NCBI GenBank assembly: GCA_937949555.1
Contig: CALEDV010000048.1
Coordinates: forward strand, 1-64,000
DNA length: 64,000 bases
Origin: an uncultured bacterium
Lineage (GTDB): Bacteria > Nitrospirota > Thermodesulfovibrionia > Thermodesulfovibrionales > Dissulfurispiraceae
Direction: 5' to 3'
The position numbers were made by a program, and so were the translations under genes. Numbering within the stretch: position 1 is the stretch's first letter; every line of letters begins with the position of its first letter. Positions 53,637 through 62,151 of the stretch are shown here, one piece after another. The notes beneath the pieces are model-generated. The model saw nothing but the letters and a program-made list of their open reading frames with translations. It was not told the origin of the DNA and ran no database searches.

Positions 53637-54431
53637 CCCAAGAACATCCTGCATATCGTAAAAACCAGCCTCTTTATTGACTATCCATCCTGCAGCCCTA
53701 AGAGCTCCCCTTGCAAAGGTATCCCTGCTTGAAGCCCGATGGGTTATCTCTATCCTTTCCCCAAGTCCTCCAAAATACACTGTGTGCTCACCTACTATGT
53801 CTCCAGCCCTAAGGGTTTGGATTCCTATCTCATTTCTTGTCCTCTCTCCGATCATGCCCTGTCTCGCATATACACCTACTTCGTTTAAATCCCTTTTTAA
53901 GGCCTCTGCGATTACCTGAGCCATCTTTAAGGCTGTGCCGCTGGGGGCGTCTTTTTTTAGGCGATGGTGTGCCTCTACTATCTCCACATCGTAATCATTT
54001 CCAAGCACTATAGCAATGTCCTTTAACACTCGAAGCAGCAGATTTACCCCTACGCTCATATTGGGAGCAAGTACCAGTGGTATAGAGGATGCCTTCTCTT
54101 TGATTGATTCAATCTCTGCCTGAGAGAGTCCTGTGGTGCCAATAACCATAGCCTTTTTGTGCTGGACAGCAATGCCTACATTCCCTGCAACTGCCTCTTT
54201 ATTAGTAAAATCTATAACCACATCACCCTTGTCAATAACTGCCCCAAGAGAATCACTAAGGCGTACTCCCAGGTCTCCAATTCCTAATATAGAGCCAATA
54301 TCCTTTCCGATAGAATCATGTCCTTTTCTTTCTACTGCCCCTACAATTTCCATATCGGCATACTCTTTTGAAAGAGCTGTAATCCTGCTACCCATCCTGC
54401 CTGCTGCTCCCATTACTATAATCTTTGTCAT
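53628..54431 (-). CDS. dapB: 4-hydroxy-tetrahydrodipicolinate reductase
   Basis: 267 residues: Rossmann GAAGRMGSRI, VIDFTNKEAVAGNV, IGTTGLSQAEI, APNMSVGVNLL, and the catalytic EAHHRLKKDAPSGTAL loop. It reduces the cyclic intermediate in lysine/meso-diaminopimelate synthesis. It is convergent with the muramidase gene (9-base overlap). dapA is not adjacent. Confidence 0.95.
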   Translation of the reverse strand: MTKIIVMGAAGRMGSRITALSKEYADMEIVGAVERKGHDSIGKDIGSILGIGDLGVRLSDSLGAVIDKGDVVIDFTNKEAVAGNVGIAVQHKKAMVIGTTGLSQAEIESIKEKASSIPLVLAPNMSVGVNLLLRVLKDIAIVLGNDYDVEIVEAHHRLKKDAPSGTALKMAQVIAEALKRDLNEVGVYARQGMIGERTRNEIGIQTLRAGDIVGEHTVYFGGLGERIEITHRASSRDTFARGALRAAGWIVNKEAGFYDMQDVLGLK

Positions 54432-54449
54432 TAAGTCCTCCTTATTTTT

Positions 54450-55160
54450 TTATCGTTTTGTTCTGAGTCTCTCTGAGGGCACGGGGGCATGCACAGTGTA
54501 TATTGGATTTGCCAAAGTCCACCACCCCTCTCGCTGTTTGCTGTCAAACTCTATCCTGTAAACATATTTTATGCTCTTATAGGCAAGATCAAAGGGAGAT
54601 ATTACCCTAAGGGGAGCTCCATGGTCATGGGGAAGCGCTTTGCCATTCATATCCACTGCCAATATTATCTGATTCTTTGGGTCCAAAAGAGACTCCAGGG
54701 GGAAGGATTCAATGTAATGCCCCTGTCCGTAGGGCTTTGAACGGGTCTCACCAAGGGAGTGGAAGGTTACAAATCTTGCGTTGCTATGGGGCGTTACCAT
54801 CTTTAATACCTCATGAAAGCGGAACCCTCTCCACTTGATGTCCTTCACTGACCATCCCTCAACACAATGAAAATCCGATAGCTGTTCAGTAACACTAATC
54901 TGTCTCACCTGTTGGTATGATAAAGAGATAGGGTTATCCACCAAGCCGTCTATTATTAGTTTATATGGTTCCTTCTTTGCCCTATCGCTGTATTTGATAG
55001 TGCCTGAGTCAGGATCAAATCTGAAGGAGTCCTTCTCTACTGTCCTAACCCCGAGGGAGGATACAAAGTAAGACCATGCCTGCTCTATCGAGGAAAAACA
55101 CACCGCTGTAGTGGCTATCAATTTTAGGAACATCCTCCTGGCAATGCCTCCTTCCTGCAT
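54450..55160 (-). CDS. YedY/MsrP-like molybdopterin oxidoreductase
   Basis: 236 residues of the sulfite-oxidase/YedY fold: Tat- or Sec-like start (ARRMFLKLIATTAVCFSS), molybdenum-ligating cysteine in LSDFHCVEGWSVKDIKW, GHYIESFPLESLLDP and DHGAPLRVISPFDLAYKSIKYVYRIEF. MsrP repairs methionine sulfoxide in the periplasm with MsrQ, but no membrane partner is adjacent here. It is 18 bases from dapB. Confidence 0.85.
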   Translation of the reverse strand: MQEGGIARRMFLKLIATTAVCFSSIEQAWSYFVSSLGVRTVEKDSFRFDPDSGTIKYSDRAKKEPYKLIIDGLVDNPISLSYQQVRQISVTEQLSDFHCVEGWSVKDIKWRGFRFHEVLKMVTPHSNARFVTFHSLGETRSKPYGQGHYIESFPLESLLDPKNQIILAVDMNGKALPHDHGAPLRVISPFDLAYKSIKYVYRIEFDSKQREGWWTLANPIYTVHAPVPSERLRTKR

Positions 55161-55206
55161 TTTGCTCTCCTTTCAGTGAGACATGATAGAGACAATTTTG
55201 GCATGT

Positions 55207-56916
55207 TTAATTATAAAGCCCCCTTACGGAGATTACATAAAGGGTATTTACAAAGGGATTAGCCCCCTTCAGTATGTTGGAAGCCTTTACGCCCATGATG
55301 GGCTTACAAAGCACAATCAGTCTGTCATTGAGGAGTCCGTAATCAAGTATCTCTCCATCAAGCTTATCTACTAAGGTAAACTGCTCAACAGACAATCCAT
55401 TCCACCAAAGAAACCTTATCTCTGATTCTTTAAAACCCAAACCCTTAGCCATACCGAGTATGGGAATCCTCTTAGGTACAATTACACCGCCTGCTCTGGA
55501 GATCAGGCGATCCTTTATGGTCCACTCGCCCCTTTCAATCATAAACACTGGCGTATCTTTCTTAAAGGTCGTTGAGAATCCGCCAAATCCCTCTCCGCTG
55601 CTCCAGGATATCACCCCTGTGGAAGAATACAGGTTAAGGGATCCCTTTTCATCCCACAGGATAAACCCCTTTTTCCCCTCTGGAGACTCTATAGCAGTGA
55701 AGTCATATATGTTTACCCTTTCTGGCAGTTTTAGAGGTTCCCCCCTAATGATATTGCCCTGGTTATAACTCAACATATAGACCCTTCCGTCAAAACCTTC
55801 TTGCTTTGAATAGGACTGCTCGATTATAGTGTTTCCGTAGCCTCTGATAAATGCATCCTTTCGCTCAGCAATCTTCTTGAGTTCTTTATCCTGAACTTGA
55901 TATATGTAGGAGTCAACTACACCCTCTTTATAAACTGTCACCATTATACTCTCCCTCCTCTGTCCTTCGAGAGCAAAGGTGTCGACCCAGAGTATCTGCT
56001 CTGCTGAGGTTGTCTGAAATTCCCATAATAAACGCAAATCCGTAGAGGGCTGATATACAGAGAGGTTATTGGAGGATGCAAGTATTATCTCAGAACTGCC
56101 ATCACCGTCAAGATCGGCAATGGCGATCTTCTTGATTGAGGATGGAACCTGATAGGTCAAGAGTATATTGCTGTCTGCTGCCCAGAAGGGTCTTGACTTT
56201 GCTATCAGGGATTGGGCAATTCCTGCATCCACTGTTGTGGTTTTCTCAGAAAAGGGCTTTCCGTCCTTTGTCCAGAACAGACGCTGCCTAATAATGGAGG
56301 ATTCGAGGTTTCTTGATGAATCAATTACCATTAATATCTCAGTGCCCCTCTTCCTTGCCTCTTCAGATAGTTTTTGTATATCTGGATGGTCTGCCGCACT
56401 GTCTATGATTTCAAATCTGTCCCTGTCCTTGAGCATCTGATAATAGTGATCTGCTAGAAACCAGTTGATGTCAAACTGATAAAACAACACCTTTATCTTA
56501 TTCATAGAAACTTTAAACATTGCATCTTTGAGTCCATCTTTATCGCCTTCAATAAGCACAATGTCTGACTGATTTTCATCAGCCCTTATAACCTCTGCCA
56601 CTCCGATAGGTTTTTCGACCTTGCCTAAGTATTCACGGGTAACAGGATGCATAAAGCTCACATCCTCCTTGAAGATATAGAGCCTCATGCCAACCTTTAT
56701 CTTGTCTTTTGAGCCTTTGTTTATGACAGCCCTATTGCCATCCTGAGAAATAACCCTACCTGAAACCGCGGGAAAATAAGAAAGCGCCTCTTGCATAAGT
56801 ATGGAAAAGGCGTCTTCTGAAGGTTTGTTTTGTTGGGTGTTAGCCGTTAGAGGATAAAATATACATAACAGAAATATTACAAAAACTCCCAAGGATACAC
56901 CTCCCCTTAATACCAT
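55207..56916 (-). CDS. Exported protein with an FG-GAP-like repeat
   Basis: 569 residues: signal peptide (SLGVFVIFLLCIFYPLTANT), then a FlgT-C-terminal-like segment (GRVISQDGNRAVINKGSKDKIKVGMRLYIFKE), a middle domain, and one FG-GAP calcium-type repeat (KKIAIADLDGDGSSEIILASS). The rest looks like a beta-propeller. The C-terminal 200 residues have no recognised domain. The frame probably starts at GTG/TTG-like 56916; in-frame starts are otherwise scarce. Function unknown, perhaps surface or periplasmic. Confidence 0.65.
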   Translation of the reverse strand: MVLRGGVSLGVFVIFLLCIFYPLTANTQQNKPSEDAFSILMQEALSYFPAVSGRVISQDGNRAVINKGSKDKIKVGMRLYIFKEDVSFMHPVTREYLGKVEKPIGVAEVIRADENQSDIVLIEGDKDGLKDAMFKVSMNKIKVLFYQFDINWFLADHYYQMLKDRDRFEIIDSAADHPDIQKLSEEARKRGTEILMVIDSSRNLESSIIRQRLFWTKDGKPFSEKTTTVDAGIAQSLIAKSRPFWAADSNILLTYQVPSSIKKIAIADLDGDGSSEIILASSNNLSVYQPSTDLRLLWEFQTTSAEQILWVDTFALEGQRRESIMVTVYKEGVVDSYIYQVQDKELKKIAERKDAFIRGYGNTIIEQSYSKQEGFDGRVYMLSYNQGNIIRGEPLKLPERVNIYDFTAIESPEGKKGFILWDEKGSLNLYSSTGVISWSSGEGFGGFSTTFKKDTPVFMIERGEWTIKDRLISRAGGVIVPKRIPILGMAKGLGFKESEIRFLWWNGLSVEQFTLVDKLDGEILDYGLLNDRLIVLCKPIMGVKASNILKGANPFVNTLYVISVRGLYN

Positions 56917-57074
56917 TGGACTCTCCTACAAGTTAATTTTAATCCTTAATCAGGGTAATTAAAATTACTCTTTTTTTTCAAACTGCCACCTCACTGGTCA
57001 GAATCTGAGCCTGTTCAACTGCTCTGGACTTGATAGTTCTTAACCTCCGTTGCATCAGTTGCTGCCTTTGGGTT

Positions 57075-57345
57075 TTAGGTATTTTGAGACATTGTCCTTA
57101 TTTCATGAGCTGCCACTGTCATTGCAATCATCACTGCTTCATCAATCTCTGATTTTAGCGCTCCACTCTGTTCTTCCACGGCAAGACAATACTCAGTTCA
57201 AGGTTGACATCCTGCTACAAGGGATGCAGAAAGCGCCATCAGGTACTCAGTCTTCCTGTCTAAAGAACCTTCTGTATAAACCCTTTCAAAGAAACTGTCA
57301 TAAAAGTCCATTGTTTGGGTATAGGCCTTGTAGTCATTTGCTCAT
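57075..57345 (-). CDS. CMD/AhpD-like protein with in-frame UGA (candidate CxxU), start frame disrupted
   Basis: The minus strand encodes a carboxymuconolactone-decarboxylase-like domain: NDYKAYTQTMDFYDSFFERV, DRKTEYLMALSASLVAGCQP, TGA at 57198-57200, then TEYCLAVEEQSGALKSEIDE and AMTVAAHEIRTMSQ, stop TAA 57075-57077. The TGA occupies the second cysteine of the family's CxxC redox site, giving CQPU. The ATG at 57345 has AAGGAG upstream and overlaps the DUF5714 stop (ATGA), but reads MSK-stop; one base must be skipped to reach SNDYK. ATG 57311 is an in-frame alternative without a ribosome site. Either a selenoprotein or a decaying gene. Confidence 0.6.
57169..57188 (-). promoter_or_regulatory. 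SECIS-like hairpin of the CMD gene
   Basis: After the UGA the RNA reads UGUCUU-GCCGUGG-AAGAACA: UGU/ACA and CUU/AAG with one bulged A. The seven-base loop lies 16-22 nt downstream of UGA, the canonical bacterial SECIS distance. Confidence 0.5.
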
Positions 57346-58172
57346 GGGGTCTCCTTTGGCTTTTCAAAGTAAGGGCATTTCTGCCCTCTGCAACCATGGG
57401 GATGATATTCCACATAAAGGCACTTGCTCATGGAATTACTAATATGAAGGTTTATCCCAAAATCCTCTTGAAATATACCGATGGAGGATTCGATAGATGC
57501 CCTTGCATAGGCTTTGCAGCAACTCGGACCAGTAAGCTCGGATATTATACGAGCAATCTTTGCCACAGCATTCATGGTGATTCTTTGTTCCTTGTCTGTG
57601 CCACAAACTGATTTTGATAATAAAGAAACGCATGCGCCTACCGCTACAGTGATTCCGCATAGTCCTGTAAGACCGCAATATCCTCCTTTCGCCTGCTCTG
57701 CAATCCTGTTGAATACCTCCGCAATGTCTCTGTTATCAATAACATCGGGGCATGTATTTTTGAGGGCAGACATGAGAGCACCTCCTACAATCCATGCGTG
57801 CTGACATCCGAGCATAGGAAGTGAAGGTATAGACATCATGAGTTCTGCTGTTTCAAGGGGATCTTTCCACCTATTGGTGAATGATACCTCTTTTATAATT
57901 CTCAGGGCGTCCTTATTATGACAATCTTCACAAACATAGTGCCCTTCTGTGCACCTCATATAACCACGGGAGGACCTCTGACAGTAATCGCACTTCATTT
58001 CCTCTGCATGGGTGAGATAGGTTAGCGCCCTTGCACAAACCATGCAGTTTTCACTGTTTGCAGATCTTATGGCTGTCTCTTTTTTTACATCCTGTCCCTC
58101 TTGAGGATGCTCCACGTCATCCTTTGTATCGGAGGTTGCTCAGCAAGAGGGATTCTCAGTAATTCTGTCCAT
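57342..58172 (-). CDS. DUF5714-family protein, candidate selenoprotein (Cys-Sec N-terminus)
   Basis: From GTG 58115 onward the protein is a DUF5714 member: paired cysteines CMVCARALTYL, CDYCQRSSRGYMRCTEGHYVCEDCH, then QHAWIVGGALMSALKN, GGYCGLTGLCGITVAVGACVSLL and GCRGQKCPYF. The frame continues upstream through a TGA (58140-58142) to ATG 58172, reading MDRITENPSC-U-ATSDTKDDV. This ATG has AAGGAG ten bases before it. A Cys-Sec pair is plausible, and selD is in the window. Starting at GTG 58115 (weak AAAGGA) is the alternative. Sec length would be 276. The function of the family is not known to me. It overlaps the CMD gene downstream. Confidence 0.62.
58110..58134 (-). promoter_or_regulatory. 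Possible SECIS of the DUF5714 gene
   Basis: CUCCG can pair with UGGAG over a 15-base loop holding GG at +18/+19 after the UGA. The stem is short, so support is weak. Confidence 0.3.
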
Positions 58173-58316
58173 AGCTTTATGTCTCCTTATTATGATATGA
58201 GAGAGAGAGAGGATTATGGCATGTCAGGCAATGTATGAGCAACAGATAGGAGGGGCAGTGATTGGATTATGAATTAGATATAGTTTAAAATAAAGAAAAA
58301 CATGGAGGTCCGAGAT

Positions 58317-58445
58317 ATGAAAGGGATACTTTTTGCATTAATTGTCGCATTTGTATCCATCTCAATGATGGGATGCAACACTGTTCACGGAGTAGGCAAA
58401 GATGTTGAAAGCGCAGGCAGGGCAATACAGAAATCGTCTCAATAA
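58317..58445 (+). CDS. Entericidin-like small lipoprotein
   Basis: 42 residues: MKGILFALIVAFVSISMMGC is a lipoprotein signal with the acceptor cysteine, followed by NTVHGVGKDVESAGRAIQKS, the entericidin A/B pattern. A GGAGG site precedes ATG 58317. Such peptides are membrane lipoproteins, sometimes linked to stress or toxin-antitoxin roles. Confidence 0.75.
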   Translation: MKGILFALIVAFVSISMMGCNTVHGVGKDVESAGRAIQKSSQ

Positions 58446-58465
58446 AATAAAGGGGGCTTCATAAA

Positions 58466-58693
58466 ATGGAAGTTAAGACCGAAGGCATGACAGCCATAGT
58501 AACCATCTTTGCTAATGTAGCACAATTCATTGATAGCCTTGCAAGGCTTCTTGAATCAGGGGAGTTTTTCAGTATGGGTGCTCAGGAAAGGGCAGAAATC
58601 ATAAATAACATATTTTCAATCAGCAAGTTTCTCAATGAAACAGGCCTCTCAATCCATGAGATGATTGAGCAAGCCAAAGAGGCGAAATCTTAA
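58466..58693 (+). CDS. Hypothetical small helical protein
   Basis: 75 residues: MEVKTEGMTAIVTIFANVAQFIDSLARLLESGEFF then ERAEIINNIFSISKFLNETGLSIHEMIEQAKEAK. It is helical and soluble. No family recognised. It follows the lipoprotein gene by 20 bases, with AAAGGGGG upstream. Confidence 0.6.
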   Translation: MEVKTEGMTAIVTIFANVAQFIDSLARLLESGEFFSMGAQERAEIINNIFSISKFLNETGLSIHEMIEQAKEAKS

Positions 58694-58733
58694 GGGTTTG
58701 TTTTTATACTCAATATAGGCATTTTATGCTCCT

Positions 58734-59750
58734 ATGCTAAAGGACCTGAGGTTAATATCCCTTGCGAGCGCCTCTCTTTTTATCCTCTATATATGCGTCC
58801 AGTTGTTTATTCCTTCCTATACTGGTGTATTTCCGATAGAGGTTGAGATACCAGAGGGGACATCCTTTAGACAGGCAATGGATATACTACATAAGCACAA
58901 TCTCATTAGGGACAAGAATATCTTCATAATCCTTGGCAGAATCAGCGGCATGGACAAGAAAATACGGGCTGGATATTATGCCTTCTGGGGTTATATGAGT
59001 CCCTATCAAGTATATAACAGATTCAAGGAAGGCAGGATTATTGAGTATGAGGTAACAATAAACGAAGGAGACAGTCTTTTAGAGATAAAGCAAAAGCTCT
59101 CTCAAAAAAAGATCATCTCTGAGGTTGATTTTGAAAGGTTATCCACGGACAGAACATTTCTCTCATCAATGAACATAAAATCCCAAAGCTTAGAGGGCTA
59201 TCTGTATCCTGATACCTATAAGTTCCCAAAGGGTGCCAAGCCTTCAACGACCTTAAAGACTATGATAGACCGGCTCCGAAGGGAATATAATCAGGAGATA
59301 TGGGACGGTCTCAAGAGGCTTGGCTGGGATGAAAACCAGATGCTCACCCTGGCATCTATAATTGAGCGGGAGGCAGTAACAGATAAGGAACGCCCTATAA
59401 TATCCGCTGTATATCATAACAGGCTGAGACTGGGCATGCCACTTCAGGCAGACCCAACTGCCATATACGGCATAAAGAGTTATAAAGAGAAGATATACCG
59501 CAAAGACCTGCTGAGAAACACCCCCTATAACACTTATATTATCAAGGGATTGCCTCCAGGTCCTATCGCATCACCAGGCGTACAATCTATAAGGGCTGCC
59601 CTCAATCCAGCGAGATTGCCCTATCTGTATTTTGTATCTAAAAATGACGGCACCCATATATTCTCAAAGACCTTAGAAGAACACAACCGAGCCATACGCA
59701 ATGTAAGACAGGGCATACAAAGCACAATCACAGAAGAGGCTGAATCATGA
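58734..59750 (+). CDS. mltG: Endolytic transglycosylase MltG
   Basis: 338 residues: one N-terminal membrane helix (LISLASASLFILYICVQLFI), LysM-like region (IPEGTSFRQAMDILHKHNLI), and the YceG catalytic domain with SLEGYLYPDTYKF, LASIIEREAV (catalytic glutamate), and SAVYHNRLRLGMPLQADPTAIYGI. It cuts nascent glycan strands to end elongation. ispG starts four bases before its stop. Confidence 0.93.
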   Translation: MLKDLRLISLASASLFILYICVQLFIPSYTGVFPIEVEIPEGTSFRQAMDILHKHNLIRDKNIFIILGRISGMDKKIRAGYYAFWGYMSPYQVYNRFKEGRIIEYEVTINEGDSLLEIKQKLSQKKIISEVDFERLSTDRTFLSSMNIKSQSLEGYLYPDTYKFPKGAKPSTTLKTMIDRLRREYNQEIWDGLKRLGWDENQMLTLASIIEREAVTDKERPIISAVYHNRLRLGMPLQADPTAIYGIKSYKEKIYRKDLLRNTPYNTYIIKGLPPGPIASPGVQSIRAALNPARLPYLYFVSKNDGTHIFSKTLEEHNRAIRNVRQGIQSTITEEAES

Positions 59751-60799
59751 TTAAGAGGAGGAAGACTCGCAGCATCTCTATAGGTTCTGTAAAAATCGGC
59801 GCAGAAGCGCCTGTGTCTGTCCAGTCAATGACAAAAACTGACACCAGAGATGTAAATGCCACAGTCTCTCAGATACATCTTCTGTACTCAGCAGGATGCC
59901 AGATAGTGAGACTTGCGGTTCCTGACATGGAGGCTGCGAAGGCATTGCGGGAGATAAAAAAACAGGCGCCTATACCACTTATTGCTGATATCCATTTTGA
60001 TTGGAGGTTGGCGATAGAATCTATCCTTGCAGGCATTGATGGATTAAGGATCAACCCAGGCAATATAGGAGCAAGGTGGAAGATCAAGGAACTGATTGAT
60101 CTTTGCAAGGAAAGGTCAACCCCTATAAGAATCGGCGTCAACGGAGGTTCTCTGGAGAAAGATATTCTTGCAAGATACGGACATCCCACTGCAGAGGCGA
60201 TAGTTGAGAGCGCTGAGAGGCATATCAGGATCCTGGAGGAGATGGGCTTTGAGGCCTACAAGGTATCACTAAAGGCATCAGATGTTATAAAGACTATCGA
60301 GTCCTACAGAATCTTTTCAGAACGATACGACTGCCCTCTTCATATAGGCATATCTGAGGCAGGACCTTCATTTACGGGATTAATCAAGAGCGCCTCAGGG
60401 CTTGGGATTTTGTTATATCAAGGTATAGGCGACACTATGCGGGTGTCTCTTACTACCGACCCTGTTGAAGAGGTCAGAACGGCTATCACCCTCCTGAGGG
60501 CTTTGGGCTTAAGGGAACAGGGACCCGATATAATATCCTGTCCTACCTGCGGGAGATGTCAAGTCAATGTGGTGAATATTGCCTATCAGGTTGAAGATTT
60601 TATAAGAAGTATAAATAAGCCTCTTAAAGTGGCTGTGATGGGTTGCGCTGTAAATGGCCCTGGTGAGGCGAGAGAGGCTGATGTGGGCATCGCCTGTGGT
60701 AAAGGCGAAGGTTTTCTCTTTAAAAAGGGTAAGATCATAAGACGCGTCAAAGAAGAGGACCTCTTGAAATCTCTTATAGAGGAGATCAACAGCATCTAA
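59747..60799 (+). CDS. ispG: 4-hydroxy-3-methylbut-2-enyl diphosphate synthase (IspG)
   Basis: 350 residues: RSISIGSVKIGAEAPVSVQSM, DIHFDWRLAI, GLRINPGNIG, and the [4Fe-4S] cysteines at CPTCGRCQVN and VMGCAVNGPGEAREADVGIACG. It makes HMBPP in the non-mevalonate isoprenoid pathway. It overlaps mltG and is convergent with the NtrC-type gene. Confidence 0.95.
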   Translation: MIKRRKTRSISIGSVKIGAEAPVSVQSMTKTDTRDVNATVSQIHLLYSAGCQIVRLAVPDMEAAKALREIKKQAPIPLIADIHFDWRLAIESILAGIDGLRINPGNIGARWKIKELIDLCKERSTPIRIGVNGGSLEKDILARYGHPTAEAIVESAERHIRILEEMGFEAYKVSLKASDVIKTIESYRIFSERYDCPLHIGISEAGPSFTGLIKSASGLGILLYQGIGDTMRVSLTTDPVEEVRTAITLLRALGLREQGPDIISCPTCGRCQVNVVNIAYQVEDFIRSINKPLKVAVMGCAVNGPGEAREADVGIACGKGEGFLFKKGKIIRRVKEEDLLKSLIEEINSI

Positions 60800-62151
60800 A
60801 TATTGTAATCCCTTATCTTGTTAAAGAGTGTCTTGTAACTTATCTTTAGCAGTTCAGCGGCCTTCGTCTTATTTCCACCTGTCTTCTGCAACGCCTCTTT
60901 GATCTTCTCGATCTCAGCCTGCCTTTGGGCTTTAGCAGATACGCTTTGCAATGAGTTGTCATGTATGCTGCTGCCTTTTACTGTGCCACCCTGAAGGTCA
61001 AACAGTTCAACGCCTATCATTGAGGAGGATTCACAGAGTATGACTGCCCTTTCTATAGCGTTCCTAAGTTCTCTGACATTGCCAGGCCAGTTGTAAGACT
61101 TAAGCATCTTAAGTGTCTCCTCAGATAGCTTAATATCATGCTTTGCTGCCTCTTTGGAGAAGAACGACAGATAATAAAAGGCAAGGGGCTCTACATCCTC
61201 AACCCTTTCCCTAAGGGGTGGTATATGTATAGGGAAGACATTTAAACGATAAAACAGGTCAGCCCTGAAGGATCCCTTATCTACCTCCTGCTTCAAGTCC
61301 TTGTTGCTCGCTGCTATTAACCTTGCATCAACCTTGATGCTCCTTGTACCACCAATTCGGACGAACTCATTCTCTTGAATAACCCGCAGTATCTTTGCCT
61401 GTAAGGATATGTCCATGTCGCCTATCTCATCGAGGAATATTGTGCCGCTGCCAGCCATCTCAAACCTTCCTGGTTTTAGTTCTCCGGCGCCAGTGAATGC
61501 GCCTTTTTCATGTCCAAAGAGTTCGTTCTCAACTAGATCCTTTGGGATTGCAGAGCAATTAAAGGCTAAAAAGGGCTCATTAGAGCGTTGACTTTGATTG
61601 TGTATGAAATGTGCCAATAATTCTTTGCCTGTCCCGCTTTCACCAAGGATCAGCACAGTGGTTTTCATGTTTGCAACCCTCTTTGCCTTATGCACAACCT
61701 CAAACCACGCAGGGCTCTTGCCTATCATATCTATATTTCCGGTCTCTTTAAGGGGTAAAATCCCTCCTCTGTCATGGGTTGTTGATGACTGGCTAATCGC
61801 CTCTCTGATAAGTCGAACCAAATGATCTATGTCAAAGGGCTTTGTTATGAAATTATAGGCTCCCTCCTTTACAGCCCTCACAGCAATGTCAATAGAACCA
61901 AAGGCTGTCATCATAATAAAAGGCAAGGGTATGGCCCTTGCTTTTGCTGCCTTTAGCACAGCCAATCCTTCTCCATCGGGTAGCTTCAAGTCGCTCAAAA
62001 CCAGACTCAGACTATTATCTGTGGAGAGGCGCCTTAAAGCCTCAGATACATTAGGCGCTATAACAATCTCAAAGCCCTCCCTGGTGAGCGATTTTGCCAG
62101 CATATGAGCGAGGGTGCTCTTGTCCTCCACTATGAGTATGCGCGGCATCAT
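60796..62151 (-). CDS. NtrC-family sigma-54 response regulator
   Basis: 451 residues: receiver (ILIVEDKSTLAHML, aspartate in LVLSDLKLPDGEG), AAA+ with ILGESGTGKELLAHF and the intact GAFTGA loop (GHEKGAFTGAGELK), Walker B GTIFLDEIGDM, and a Fis helix-turn-helix (GGNKTKAAELLKISYKTLFNKI). It overlaps the kinase gene by four bases and is its partner. Targets are unknown. Confidence 0.93.
   Translation of the reverse strand: MMPRILIVEDKSTLAHMLAKSLTREGFEIVIAPNVSEALRRLSTDNSLSLVLSDLKLPDGEGLAVLKAAKARAIPLPFIMMTAFGSIDIAVRAVKEGAYNFITKPFDIDHLVRLIREAISQSSTTHDRGGILPLKETGNIDMIGKSPAWFEVVHKAKRVANMKTTVLILGESGTGKELLAHFIHNQSQRSNEPFLAFNCSAIPKDLVENELFGHEKGAFTGAGELKPGRFEMAGSGTIFLDEIGDMDISLQAKILRVIQENEFVRIGGTRSIKVDARLIAASNKDLKQEVDKGSFRADLFYRLNVFPIHIPPLRERVEDVEPLAFYYLSFFSKEAAKHDIKLSEETLKMLKSYNWPGNVRELRNAIERAVILCESSSMIGVELFDLQGGTVKGSSIHDNSLQSVSAKAQRQAEIEKIKEALQKTGGNKTKAAELLKISYKTLFNKIRDYNI

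Noticed and set aside
57050..57442. Plus-strand frame opposite the CMD/DUF5714 genes, up to 130 codons
   Set aside because: No ribosome site and no protein-like pattern; the minus strand carries recognisable family motifs.
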